Assembly: GCA_037178675.1 (NCBI GenBank)
Contig: JAYMGJ010000188.1
Coordinates: 57,471 to 121,470, forward strand
DNA from: Scleroderma bovista
Taxonomy: Eukaryota; Basidiomycota; Agaricomycetes; Boletales; Sclerodermataceae
Length of the DNA: 64,000 bases
Direction of reading: 5' to 3'
The translations under genes were made by a program, and so were the position numbers. The notes under the pieces are model-generated. The model was not told the DNA's origin, made no database searches, and was given only the letters and a program-made list of their open reading frames with translations. The stretch's first letter is position 1; every line of letters begins with the position of its first letter. This document shows positions 35,513 through 45,935 of the stretch, in pieces.

Positions 35513-36818
35513 AACACCCCCAGTAGTGCCCCTGTTGATTCCCATTCCGATCACCCCCAGTGCGAGTCCCCACAACAACAGAATCCATCCCGCACCCCAA
35601 AAACCTCACGTGCTTTCCCCCAAGTTTGTTTCTCCCCCCATGCTACCTCTGGCACAGGTATCCTCGAACCCTCTTCCATACCGCTCGGGTCTCACACCTT
35701 CCCCTTCCCCCTTTCGCCCACACTGCTTGGCGAAAGACCGCCTCCTGCACTGGAAACCTTCTGCCACAAGCACAGACCCGCCACATACCATACACCCCAT
35801 CTTATCGGAGGCCGACTTTGACCGTATACTAAACGTCATCGATGCTTCATGGGGAAGCAACACCAAAGCTACTTACGGCGCGGGCCTTCTGGTTTTCCAT
35901 GTTTTCTGTGATTCGCGTAATGTACCCGAAATAGACAGATGCCCGGTATCCCAACCATTACTCCTCTCTTTCATCTCAACTTGCGCAGGCACTTATTCTG
36001 GTAACACTTTATCTAACTACATCGCAGGCATTCGCGCCTGGCACATGTTACATGGCAGGCCTTGGCTCCTGGACGCGGATACTTTAAAAGCCACCATGGA
36101 GGGAGCCGCTCGTCTCGCTCCCCCCTCAGCCAAACGTCCCCAACGAGACCCATTCACCCCCGACATAATCACCCTCTTCAAATCCCAACTCAATCTAGAC
36201 GACCCTCTAGAGGCTGCCGTCTACGCATGCATCACCGTCTGCTTCTGGGGTGTCGCGAGAGTAGGCGAATTCACGGTCCCCAGCATCAGCGCCTTTGACC
36301 CGGCCAAACACATTACCCGAGCAGGTCTCGCGCAAGTCGCAGACCGAAACGGCTTAACGGTACTCAAATTTCACCTACCGTGGACGAAAACTTCCAGAGC
36401 ATCTGGCAAAGGGGAGTCAGTCCAATGCGCCCAACAGAACGGACCGGCAGACCCTATAGCCGCCCTAGACAACCACTTCCGCATCAATTCCGTCGCCCCA
36501 AACGAACACCTGTTCTCCTGGACACACTCCAGCGGAAAGCGGCGCCCTCTAAGCAAAAAAGAACTAACCAGTAAAATCAACAAGCTCGCGAATCTGTTCA
36601 ACCTTCCGAACCTCAAAGGCCACAGCCTCCGCATCGGAGGAACATTAGAATACCTACTGCGAGGAGTACCTTTCGATGTCATCCAGTCACACGGACGTTG
36701 GGCTGGCAGCGCATTTACAATTTACCTTCGTAAACATGCCATGATTTTAGCCCCATACTTACAAGCATCCCCAGTACTAGAACCTTTCGTTAGATACACA
36801 CAACCGCCAGTAAGATAA
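34992..36818 (+). CDS. Tyrosine recombinase of the retrotransposon
   Basis: The enzyme integrates the circular DNA copy by site-specific strand exchange instead of DDE integration. The recognisable domain begins near 35800: an N-terminal helical core-binding part (LSEADFDRILNVIDASWGSNTKATYGAGL), then the catalytic part with Arg in ARVGEF, HSLR (His-x-x-Arg), HGRW, and the Tyr nucleophile in FTIYLRKH. All of the usual R-H-R-H/W-Y residues are present, so this protein looks functional. The frame opens at 34992 and overlaps the RNase H frame by about 520 bp; the early part is Pro/Ser-rich and may not be translated. Confidence 0.88.
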   Translation: MSYHPTSQLDASTSPQIMPTFLPFPMQAPRSASALSLATDGEHGASIQTGSPLEESGTSVGLKPLVSSSSFIPSPLLNFPTLHSSPSETIWASSKDGIIAATETLLPMKPSDAFTFSSTHSPGNLTSTPNTSPVKPTLQMAHPGAFSGIPASFFLTSPSLNPSATSSRSPPQVETPPVVPLLIPIPITPSASPHNNRIHPAPQKPHVLSPKFVSPPMLPLAQVSSNPLPYRSGLTPSPSPFRPHCLAKDRLLHWKPSATSTDPPHTIHPILSEADFDRILNVIDASWGSNTKATYGAGLLVFHVFCDSRNVPEIDRCPVSQPLLLSFISTCAGTYSGNTLSNYIAGIRAWHMLHGRPWLLDADTLKATMEGAARLAPPSAKRPQRDPFTPDIITLFKSQLNLDDPLEAAVYACITVCFWGVARVGEFTVPSISAFDPAKHITRAGLAQVADRNGLTVLKFHLPWTKTSRASGKGESVQCAQQNGPADPIAALDNHFRINSVAPNEHLFSWTHSSGKRRPLSKKELTSKINKLANLFNLPNLKGHSLRIGGTLEYLLRGVPFDVIQSHGRWAGSAFTIYLRKHAMILAPYLQASPVLEPFVRYTQPPVR

Positions 36819-37341
36819 CCAGATAAGTTTCAACTCTGCCATAGAGCTCCTTCGCCTGCTAGGGTTCTCGTCTTCGCCTTTCGCGTCGCTCCCTCCTTCT
36901 GTCTGGGTACAGCTCAGCCTCCCTAGCGGTTTCGTTTCGGGCCGGAAGCCCCCCCAGGGCTTCGCCCAAATCTCTACGTAGCTCCCAACACGATAGTATC
37001 TATCATCTTTTCCCCCAAAGCAATTTGATTGCTTCTTTTTCCCTCTCTCAGCTGAACGCTCCGAGGCATAGATGGCTTTCTAAGATAGCCAAGGCACGAG
37101 GCGCTTCGTAGAATATACATCAGAGTATTTACCCGAGGGCATCACCAAGGACATGCCTACCTCAGTTAGGAATAGCTCAAGATGCTGTCCCGATTTGTAC
37201 AGTCCCCGTTACGAAACTACAGAACCCTCCGCTCCGCGCTATGCGATCAGTCTTATCAAGAGATTGGTTGTAATCTAGTACTAGTACAAGTAGTACTACA
37301 TGCTGTGATCTAAGATACTAATGACATTGTGCTTCCATGAG
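36819..37341. other. 3' end of the retrotransposon and downstream flank
   Basis: From 36909 to 37072 the sequence is the non-coding terminus shared with the short copy at 43.6 kb. The right 45-bp direct repeat follows, then about 220 bp with no gene. Confidence 0.6.
37073..37117 (+). repeat. 45-bp direct repeat, right copy
   Basis: Matches 31986-32030 at 44 of 45 positions and directly abuts the 3' end of the retrotransposon. Confidence 0.75.
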
Positions 37342-39000
37342 CTACATAGCACAGTGACCTACTATCTCCTTTCCACGCTGAAGAATGCACTGGCTGAGGT
37401 AGTTCAAACATTGTAGCTCTCTACCATAATCTCCCTTCCTAATTGTTTCCATCCGATGCAAGGCATCCCTGTAGTGGCAGCCATAAACAGCTGTATCGAA
37501 ATTTTTTTGGTGCCCCCCTCTCACATTGTCGAGTGCCCAACGGATCATTGTCACGGTGAATGCAATGAGACAGTCAAATTCTTGTGTTTCGGGCGGGAGC
37601 GCCTTCCATAGTTTCGTTCTTGACGACCAAATGACATCTTGAATAATTGCCGTGACCGCGCGATGGTTAAAGACTCCTCGAGTCTTTTCGCCTGTCGGAA
37701 GCTAGTAGTGCAGACTGAATACCATATTAGAACTGTAATAGACAGCTTACAGTCATTTCTGCATCCGCAAAATCCCCCCTGCGGAGCAATTCCTCTGCTC
37801 CTGTCTTCCATATATCGGAAAGTTCGTCTTGTGTCTCGATCGGAATGCGTAGGTTGTAGGAGTCTTGTATTATGGTTAAGGCAGAAACCTTGAAGTGATT
37901 CGTAATTTCTTTGAGGATGCTTTTAGACGTGGAACAGAATCTGTCCATTTTTTTCCGTTCCCAACGATCTGTGTAGATAAGTACTTTTTGTACGCAGAAA
38001 AATTGATGCTACTTACGTGGCTCTGGCATGAACCTTTTCGCAAGGTCATCTGCTAAGTCACTAATGTATGTATCATCTTGTTTCGTCCGCATTGGCTGCT
38101 GCAAAAGAAAGTACTGTTGAAGAGCTCCCCTCGCCTCCGTCTGCAAGGTGCTCGCGGGGGTGGCATTTGAGGCGGGTGGGTTCTCGTATGGAGTGGGTTG
38201 CAGAATGATCTGCAAGGTGCTTGCAGGGGCGTCATTTGAGGCGGGTGGGTTCTCGGATGAAGTGGGTTGTGGAATGACGAGGGTGGACATCGGAGGAATC
38301 ATGGTTGCAGAATCTGAACATTGCGCTGGCGGTAGACGGAGCTTCTTCGATTTCCGGACAGGTTTCTGACTGTCTGGTACGATGCTAATGCGATCAAATT
38401 CTTCGCCCCAGACAGACTCTCCGCGGCGCAATGGCAAGGTCATTTCTGTAATGCGTTCAGCATACGCATTTGCATATGGAGAGTTGCGTGATGGGAATAA
38501 TGTGGGGACTCGCCGATCGTGCATGATCCTCTGATCAATGTCCGATAGCGTAGGAGGTGGTACATTTGCGCTTGTGGGCGTAGACTGGTTGTAGATGGTC
38601 GGATAGGTCCTTTGATCAATGTCTGATAGCGCGGGGGGTGGTACATTCGCACTTGTAGGTATGGGTTGGTTGTAGATGGTCGGATAGAGTGCAAATGCTG
38701 GGGCACCTGTAGGCGTTTGGTCGTAGGTGGTATACGGATTGAACGCCGAGCCGGATTGTGATGTAGTGCTATGGTGGTCAAACGGAGGGTGAGGATAAGC
38801 AGAATGACCGCCATCGCCATAGTCATCCGGGAAATGTTGCGCGTCGCCTAAGAGATACTGATAATTGCTGTTGAAGTACAGAGGGTCGTTCTGTGTATAT
38901 GTAGCTTCGTCATCCACGCCATATTCCTGCGATCAACGTTAGCTAGTGTATGGATCGCATGTTTCAAATGGCTCACCACATTCCCGAACTCTGTACTCAT
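37342..39000 (-). CDS. DUF6532-type protein
   Basis: Four exons (39000-38977, 38926-38017, 37968-37751, 37701-37342) give 503 residues. The first 300 are disordered and Pro/Ser/Tyr-rich. They contain a perfectly phased two-copy tandem repeat (YPTIYNQxxPTSANVPPPxL then SDIDQR) and a second imperfect pair built on ENPPASN.APASTLQ. The C-terminal 190 residues are helical and resemble DUF6532, a family very common in transposon-rich mushroom genomes: SILKEITNHFKVSALTIIQD, then VFNHRAVTAIIQDVIW, then CLIAFTVTMIRWALDNVRGG and ending FDTAVYGCHYRDALHRMETI... . Its role is unknown. It lies beside a Plavaka transposase and may be cargo or a passenger. Confidence 0.8.
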
Positions 39001-39237
39001 CAGATTGAGGTTGTTGTGGGTGCGTGGAAGAGCGATGAGTATCCTAGTGGCACGCAAAGTTTTGATACAATCGCGCTGACCAAATCGAGTATATTGGTAC
39101 AACGAATTTACATAGAAACATGGGAGCGACTAAATTTAAACAGAGGGGAGGGGGGTCTACAACGCGATTAGCCGTGATTCGAGGCAAAGGGTCTGTGCCT
39201 CACCTCATACTGTTCGAGTCTGCATCACCTTTGTGAT

Positions 39238-40148
39238 TTAGTCATACACACTCCCATCCCCATTAGCATCCACTTCCCCTCTTGTATCCTCATCATCACC
39301 GTCGCGATCTGACGAGTCATCAGCCTCATGTGGAGAAGAACGTAATTTCAGTGCAAGGCGGCCCTTCACTTCTTCCTCGAGTTGATCAAGTTGCGTTTCT
39401 GTGGTGTCAAATGATAAAGCCTCTTCGTGATACACCTCGTGCTTGTAGGCCGCGATGCCGGCCACGCTGTCCCTTACGTCTGGTGGGACCACGCTGTTTA
39501 TCTCTTCCATCAGCGATTCCGAATCCTCCAGGCCCACGTGATCCTTTTCGTCCACCATAGCATCATACTCCCTTAACTCCTCATAATCCGTTTGGTGCAA
39601 CTCCTGCACAAGCTTTCCATAGTGTTCGATCTCCTTCAGCTCCCACGCTGTGGCCAATGCTCGAAAGCGTCTCGTCTCACGACCTGCCTGTTTCATCAAG
39701 ACTGCCTGTTCTAACGCCTCGTCTGACAGATGCTTAATACCACTGCGGAATAAGTGCCGCCCCTGTGAAGTGACAGTCAGGGCTCTACAATGTCGAGTAA
39801 GGTGTGGGTCAATACCTTTTTAGCATCATCACGGCCAATATTGATCCCAGTCCCCCCTCTCAGAGAATTAGCCAAGAAGCGCAACTCCAAAGCCTGCTCA
39901 AGGGTCGGGCTGGAATAAGGTAAGGCCCGTTTACGTGCATTCTTTAAGACCTCAGAAACAATTCGCATGGCCCTTTTGGAGGAGGTAGTACTGTCGGAAA
40001 CATAACCGGAACCACTGAAACCACTTGGCGAGGATGGAACATTTGGAGGGGGAGACGAGGGCAATTTGTTGAACGGGGAAGAGTCGACAGCTTTATAATG
40101 GCTGTATCGTGCTGATACTGGAGTGGTAGGGGGTTCAGACTGCATCAT
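39238..40148 (-). CDS. Unrecognised acidic coiled-coil protein
   Basis: Two exons join across an intron from near 39818 to 39773, giving ...GRDDAKK then GRHLFRSGIKHLSDEALEQ.... The N-terminus is Ser/Pro-rich (PFNKLPSSPPPNVPSSPSGF). The middle and C-terminal parts are helical and charged (MKQAGRETRRFRALATAWELK, YDAMVDEKDHVGLEDSE), ending in a very acidic tail (SSDRDGDDEDTRGEVDANGD). I took the in-frame ATG at 40148. The frame is open further upstream, to 40247, without another ATG, so a small first exon may be missed. It is divergent from the Plavaka transposase, with about 130 bp between the starts, which suggests that both belong to one element. Confidence 0.6.
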
Positions 40149-40279
40149 AAGAGTAGATTGACAATCTGTAGTTGATAGCAGTTGAGCAAGGGAAGATGCG
40201 CCAGTCTGTCGGAGTTTGAAGACCTTAGGATTTCTTGTTGAACTCAAGCATCACGGATTGGCCACGGAGTGAAGGTACG

Positions 40280-43200
40280 ATGGCAGAGACAGAGGACATA
40301 GGACTGTCAGAAGCAGCGCGCATTTTCGAAGTTCCCAGTAATCCTGGGAGGTTTGTATCGGCGATGCTTACTTGGGGTTCTACTCACCAGTGTTCCAGGT
40401 ATCGGTGTCCAAACGTGGCTTGCACTGAAGCATTCCAAGTCTTCGATACTCACGATGTGTTGATCCAGCACCTCGATGCATGCCATTCGTCTATCCCGTA
40501 TAATTCCTCGCCAATGCAAGGTGCTCATCCAACTTCAAATAGTCGATCTCCGAATCCACGAGCTAGGTACCATGCACGATCAGGGTATCTTTTTGGTCGC
40601 GGTCTAAATACATTCGAGCGAATGAATAACGGTCCCTTCAAGCAAGAGCGAGAGAGTAACATGTACTATCCATTCAAATCCCGAGCTGAATGGTCTTTAG
40701 CCAAGTTTCTCGCGGACAACTTCACGCAGGCTCAGATAAACCGATTCCTTGCTTTACCTTGGGTATGTCTATTTCGTCATTTATAAAGCTATACTCCCAC
40801 TGATTTGAATTAGTTTCAGGAAAATCCAAGGCCGTCCTTTACTTCCGCAGAAGAGCTGTTGGGATGGGTGGACACCCTTCCTTCGGGGCCAAAATGGCAG
40901 AGTACTGTCCTACAAGTAGAGGGCTACCCGACAACCGATCCTATACGTTTGTTTTGGCGCGATGCTGCGGAGGTCGTAGCGTCCCTATTCGGGGATCCGA
41001 TCTTTGGCGCCGACATGATGTTTGACCCCATCGAAGTCACCACCCATCTCGGACGAGAGTACAGTGAATGGTTTTCAGCGAAGGAAGCCCATCGCATCCA
41101 GGTTTGTTTTTCTGGAGTGCTGAATCTTTACATGGGAACTGAAAGGTAGTTTTCTGCTAGGATTCACTACCGGAGGGTGCGACGATTGTACCCATTCTAG
41201 CTGCATCTGACAAGACTCCCGTGACAAGAATGACAGGAGGGCTGGAAATGCATCCTCTTTTCATCAGCATCGGTAATATTCCAGGACACGTCCGCATGGC
41301 AGCTACCTCACACGCATGGCGATGTGTCGCGTTCATGCCAATCCCAAAGTTTGAAGCCCCCAAGGGATGTCAGTCGGTCCTACAGAATCGTGTTTGGCAC
41401 AAGTGCGTCGAAATCGTCACTGCAGGCCTGCAGTACCTTGCTCGCACTGGAGGCTTCATGCCGGATCCTCACGGACACCAGCGCTTATGTTTCACGCCGT
41501 TAGCAGCATGGACCGCTGACCTCCCTGAGCAGTTGATGATCGCATGTGTCTCGAAAAGCGCTTCCCCCGTCACAGAGGCCACTCACAAACAGTTCGGTGA
41601 CGCTCACCGCAGTCCCCCTCGTACGGGCGAGCTCACACTCAACCGTATCGCTGAACTCATTCAGAAGGCTGACCCATGGAACCTTGCTGCCTTTCTGAAA
41701 AAGGCGCGGGCGCTGCAGCTCAATGGTGTCCACCTTCCATTTTGGAGAAAGTACTTGTTTGCGAACCCGTCCATTTTCCTCCTGCCCGAAATACTCCATG
41801 CTTGTCACAAGTTCTTCTTCGACCATATCCTCCCGTGGTGCAAAGAGCTACTCGGCAATGAACTTGACGCACGGTATAAGTGCCATCACAAACGCGTTGG
41901 GGTGAGGCACTTCGCTGGTGGTGTTTCGCATGTTAAGCAGATGACGGGTAGAGAACACCGCGACATCCAACGTACCCTTGTCGCCATGATTTCTGGCCGT
42001 GTTCCCCCACGCTTCCTCCGTGCGATACGCGCTCTCATTGATTTCATATACCAGGCACAGAGTCCCATGCACACAGAGTCTTCCATCCAGGAAATGGAGT
42101 CGTCACTGCGCGAATTTCATGACCACAAGGACGCCATTACCGAGGCAGGTGCCAGAAGGACAAAAGCGGCTGGTGCCAAAACCGACTTCAACATTCCGAA
42201 GCTGGAACTCTTTCACAGCTTTGCAATGGCGATTCGTAATAACGGTGGACTCATACAGTATACTGCGGATGTCAGTGAACGCCTACTCATTACTCACTGC
42301 AAGCATCCGTTCGATCGTACGAGCAAGAACAAAGACTTCGCGGAGCAGGTCATCCGGATCCTTGATCGGGAAGAAGTTATGCGGCAGTTTGATGTGTACA
42401 CATTGCTGCGTTCCGGTGATGTACCGCTCGTCAATGCCATGTGTGAGGATGAAATAAGAACTGCGAATCCAACGCTTGCATGGGTTACAAGTGTCCTGCC
42501 CGAAGAACAATGGCAAATCCAAGGCCCCCGTCCTGTCCGCAATTACTTTGCCAGCGGTATACTCGCCAGTAATGCAAAAACCGCTCTGCACGTTACGTCG
42601 CGTCCAGATGCAACCAACATGTTACCGAATGACATCGCCATGAAATATCACCTTTCCGACTTCGAAGCCCGTTATCTGGAATTCCTACGATTGCATTCCC
42701 GTGATACCCAGATTCACCTTGCTTTCAACTCCATCGCCCTCTGGCATAAATTCCGTGTCCAGCTGCACTCCACTTTCCACTTGGCCCAGATCATGCCAAG
42801 TCAGGCTGTTCAAGCAGCGCCTCCCTCACAAGATTTCCCTTACGGCCGTTGTGACGCCGTTTTAATCACCCCCCCAAATGACGGTACAAAAAAATTCACC
42901 TGTGTTTTGATCGTATGCTAATATATTTTCCGTGCACAGCTGCAAGTTATGTAGCGCAAGTACGTGCTATATTCCAGCCTCGCGCTCCTTCGCGCTCCAG
43001 ATTGCAAGCTCCTTCGTATTTGGAAAAACCACTCATCTATGTACAGCCTTTCCATGTCGTTTGCACGCCAGAGCAGCAGCCGGAATCACGGATGTGGACG
43101 GTAGAAAGGAACGTTTTCCAAAGCGGGCAACGCGAGGGCCTAGTTATTCCCATTGATTGGGTGTCACATGCACTGGAACTCGTCCCTGTGTTTGGCAGTG

Positions 43201-43328
43201 GAAATGTGCCGGCCAATGTAACATTTACCACGTCTCAAGAGGTTTATAGCTGCTTTTTTGTCAATCACTTTTCAGATAAAGAGATGTACAACACGCTTCA
43301 TGGAGTGACGCAGATGGATGGGAGTTGA
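40280..43328 (+). CDS. Plavaka-type (CACTA-like) transposase
   Basis: Four exons: first 40280 to near 40761, second to about 41102, a long third to about 42900, and the last to 43328. An N-terminal zinc-finger-like motif (CPNVACTEAF...HLDACH) leads into FKSRAEWSLAKFLADN, typical of Plavaka proteins. Then come ILAASDKTPVT (the conserved SDKT with a catalytic Asp), LEMHPLFISIGNI, HVRMAATSHAWRCVAFMPIP, ILHACHKFFFDHILPW and GVSHVKQMTGREHRDIQRTL, and the C-terminal HALELVPVFG block. These match the family order and most of the protein is uninterrupted. The last junction near a run of seven A (about 42888) does not join in phase by any splice I can see, so a one-base indel there is possible. CACTA-type terminal repeats were not found by eye. 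Confidence 0.85.
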
Positions 43329-43589
43329 GTATACGGATTTCATGTTCTACTACAAATACTTTAGCTTCCTATGAGTAGAGATACACAATTGTCTGGTATA
43401 CAATCATTATCTTGGAACCCTGTTATCAGTGATTATCATGGCTGATTGTGGCCATTGACATGATCTCCGCCCAACAACGGAGATGACGGTCTTTCGACCA
43501 ATCAGATGTGTTTCTCTCACAGAACGTCAGTATCGTAAAGTCATTAAGCGCCGGTAAGTCAAGCGGCCCGCTTGTTCAAGTTGCTGATG
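43329..43589. other. Short spacer after the Plavaka gene
   Basis: About 260 bp without coding content. It ends directly at the 421-bp non-autonomous element. Confidence 0.4.
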
Positions 43590-44010
43590 TAGTCTACGCA
43601 TCGGTTAAGTGAGGCGCCTCGCCTTTCTCTTCTGCTCGTCTCGCACTGCACATCTGGTCCCTCCCTCAGCGCGTGACGAGCTCGCCCTTTCTTTCGCACC
43701 CACCACACCACACCCTCTCTCAGGCCCTCGCGTGAGCCCTCCCCATCACCTACTGTTCTCTCCCGCCTTTCCTCCCGCTCGACGCGTTCCGCTCACCCAC
43801 AAGGGTTCGGCTTCCACTGACCTGCTCGGCTCCCATCCCGCCCTCACAGCTCAGCCTCCCTAGCGGTTTCGTTTCGGGCCGGAAGCCCCCCCAGGGCTTC
43901 GCCCAAATCTCTACGTAGCTCCCAACACGATAGTATCTATCATCTTTTCCCCCAAAGCAATTTGATTGCTTCTTTTTCCCTCTCTCAGCTGAACGCTCCG
44001 AGGCATAGAT
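43590..44010 (+). mobile_element. Non-autonomous derivative of the tyrosine-recombinase retrotransposon
   Basis: The first ~110 bp match 32030-32138 almost base for base, and the last 164 bp (43847-44010) match 36909-37072 with the same length. Between them are about 149 bp absent from the full-length copy. All protein-coding DNA of the large element is missing. It is therefore a short element with the ends of the retrotransposon and its own filler, able to move only with help from a full copy. It is not flanked by the 45-bp repeat seen around the big element. Confidence 0.88.
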
Positions 44011-45109
44011 CCAGTTGCAGTAACCTGGTAAACAAGGTGATCAACATTAACCCAGCACCAACTGGAAGTCATCACATCCGATCGATCATACAGAGACTTA
44101 CAACCAAACTTACCGACATTATAATCTAAACACGGTGCAACCAACGCATAAAATGGAAGGAGTGTTATCATCAAGGGCACAATTCCGTGTGTTTATGTGG
44201 TTCGGGTATGCAAGACTGAGGCCAAGACCGAGGTATGGTAAGTGTAATAAACAGGGCTGGCACAAAGACGATGAGAAGCTGGCGGCCGCCATGATATGGG
44301 GAATCAGCCAATAAAAAGCTGTCATCCTCTGCCATTCCCGTCATACTGCCTTGGAAACAAAATAAAGGGGTACAGAGGAATGTTACATAAAAGAGAATCA
44401 AGAGAACATACGCATGTAAGTATGGCATATTCCTTCATCCGAGCAAGACCCCAATTCCGGTTGGTGCGATGAAGCCAGATTCTATTCCCCCTAATCTTGG
44501 CATCTTTGTCCCCGTTTTCAATAATTGGTCCGGAGCCAACCTCAGCTTCTGTACCGGCTATCCTTGTCCTTCCATGGTCAGCACAACCCAAAGGGACAAA
44601 TCAGGGTTGCCTGGCTAGGTTCTAGTCGGCAAGACAGTCCTTGTGCACCTTGAAATCTTGCGCGATTCCGAGTCGATAGCCATGGCCATGAATCCACGAT
44701 GCAAGAGAATGTACACTGTATGGACACCTCCCACATAATGCACCTGCATTGTCCCATACAACACGGACAGACGAAGCTGACAATCGGCCGTGCTACATGA
44801 CCAGCTGAGATAGGGCCCAGCCATGGTGCATCCCCATGTCATACGAGTGGGCTAATGGTAAGGTGTTTCACCATGCCATATTGGTGGCTCATGGAAAGGT
44901 TGTCACCAAGTAATATTGGTGGGCTGACACACTAGTACACTAGATCAGGATATGGCCTGTGGCAATAGGACCTAATGCGGCAAGGGAGCTGCGGCATGCG
45001 GCCAGAGGACTATATGCCGCAGATTCAGGCCAAGGATGGCAGGGGGCTTGCCGCAGCATTTCGGCAAAAGGACGGTAGTAAGTGCTGCAATGCGGCTAGC
45101 CTGCGGACG
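44011..45109. other. Region without a firm gene
   Basis: On the minus strand, fragments such as MTGMAEDDSFLLADSPYHGG (near 44170-44345) and a GTATGT donor near 44410 hint at a small spliced gene, but I could not build one. From about 44.85 kb the sequence takes on the short GCCG-type repeats of the following block. Confidence 0.35.
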
Positions 45110-45640
45110 GGAGTCAATAGAAGGGCCTCTGTACCAGTGTCCCATGCTTTGCATTTGGCTGTGGTATTGGTGTCCTGTGCTTTGCATTGGGCTGTACCTT
45201 TGGTGTCCCTTTCTTGTTGCAGGGCCAGCCAAAGAAACAGCATCCCGTGCTTTCCAATGGGCTGCATGCATGGTGTACCTTTAAGAATACCCAGCCATGG
45301 GATTGGTGTCCCATGACTATGAGTAGGCCCTGGAGCCAGTTTCATCTATTATGTGCAGGGCACATGGCAACAATAGGTACAATGTCCCATAGCATTAGGT
45401 GGGCCCTCAGAAAGGTGTTATCTACCTATATGGGAGGGCCTTGCAGTACACTTCAAAGTGACAGGCTATGAATGCGGTGTCCCAGAGCATTAAGCAAGCC
45501 CTCCTTCTGGGGACACCTAGCTAGATGGGAAGGCCAGCTGATATGCTTCCCCTTCAGTATGATCGGCCATAATGTTTGGCCTCCCAATATACACAGCAGG
45601 CCCTTAGAACTAATCCCTTGTATAAATGTAGGGCCGGGCA
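45110..45640. repeat. Long direct repeat, left copy
   Basis: A series of phrases here recurs in the same order and orientation at about 63450-64000: TGTCCC.TGCTTTGCAT, CCAATGGGCTG, GTACCTTTAAG, AGGCCCTGGAG, ATCCCATAGCATT.GG-like, AAGGTGTTATCTA-like, AAAGTGACA and GGTGTCCCAGAG.ATTAA. The offset is about 18.34-18.38 kb throughout. The copies are diverged but collinear over at least 500 bp, and the right copy runs off the window. Confidence 0.7.
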
Positions 45641-45704
45641 TCTGGTCTTCTCTAAAGTAGCGGTAAGCCAGGTGTGGCACGACACAATCGGCACTACATG
45701 GCAT

Positions 45705-45935
45705 TGGCAGAACACACTGTCGGCAGAACAAGGCTGTCGGCAGAACACACTGTCGGCAGAACAAGGCTGTCGGCAGAACACACTGTCGACAGAACAAGGC
45801 TGTCAGCAGAACACGTTGTCGGCAGAACAACGCTGGCGGCAGAACAAGGCTGTCGGCAGAACACACTGTCGGCAGAACAAGGCTGTCGGCAGAACAAGGC
45901 TGTCGGCAGAACACACTGTCGGCAGAATTGTTTTT
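45705..45935. repeat. Tandem array, GTCGGCAGAACA-type units
   Basis: Units of about 33 bp, themselves made of two related halves (CACTGTCGGCAGAACA and AGGCTGTCGGCAGAACA), repeat some seven times with small variations. This creates a CpG every half unit. No protein is likely here, although frames stay open because the unit length is a multiple of three. Confidence 0.8.

Larger units (their letters stand above)
32031..37072 (+). mobile_element. DIRS/Ngaro-type tyrosine-recombinase retrotransposon
   Basis: A 5-kb element encoding Gag, reverse transcriptase-RNase H and a tyrosine recombinase in place of an integrase. The ends are defined by comparison with a second related copy at 43590-44010: it shares the first ~109 bp (from TAGTCTACGCATCGG) and the last 164 bp (ending GAGGCATAGAT) and is flanked by different DNA. 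No LTRs are present. The last part carries two small hairpins, around the GGGCCGGAAGCCC/GGGCTTCGCCC pair and AAGCAATTTGATTGCTT. A 45-bp direct repeat lies just outside both ends. The pol frame has one stop, so this copy is probably not fully autonomous. Confidence 0.88.

Noticed and set aside
32031..37117. An LTR retrotransposon
   Set aside because: There are no LTRs, no protease and no DDE integrase. A tyrosine recombinase with its R-H-R-H/W-Y residues follows the R-region of RNase H instead.
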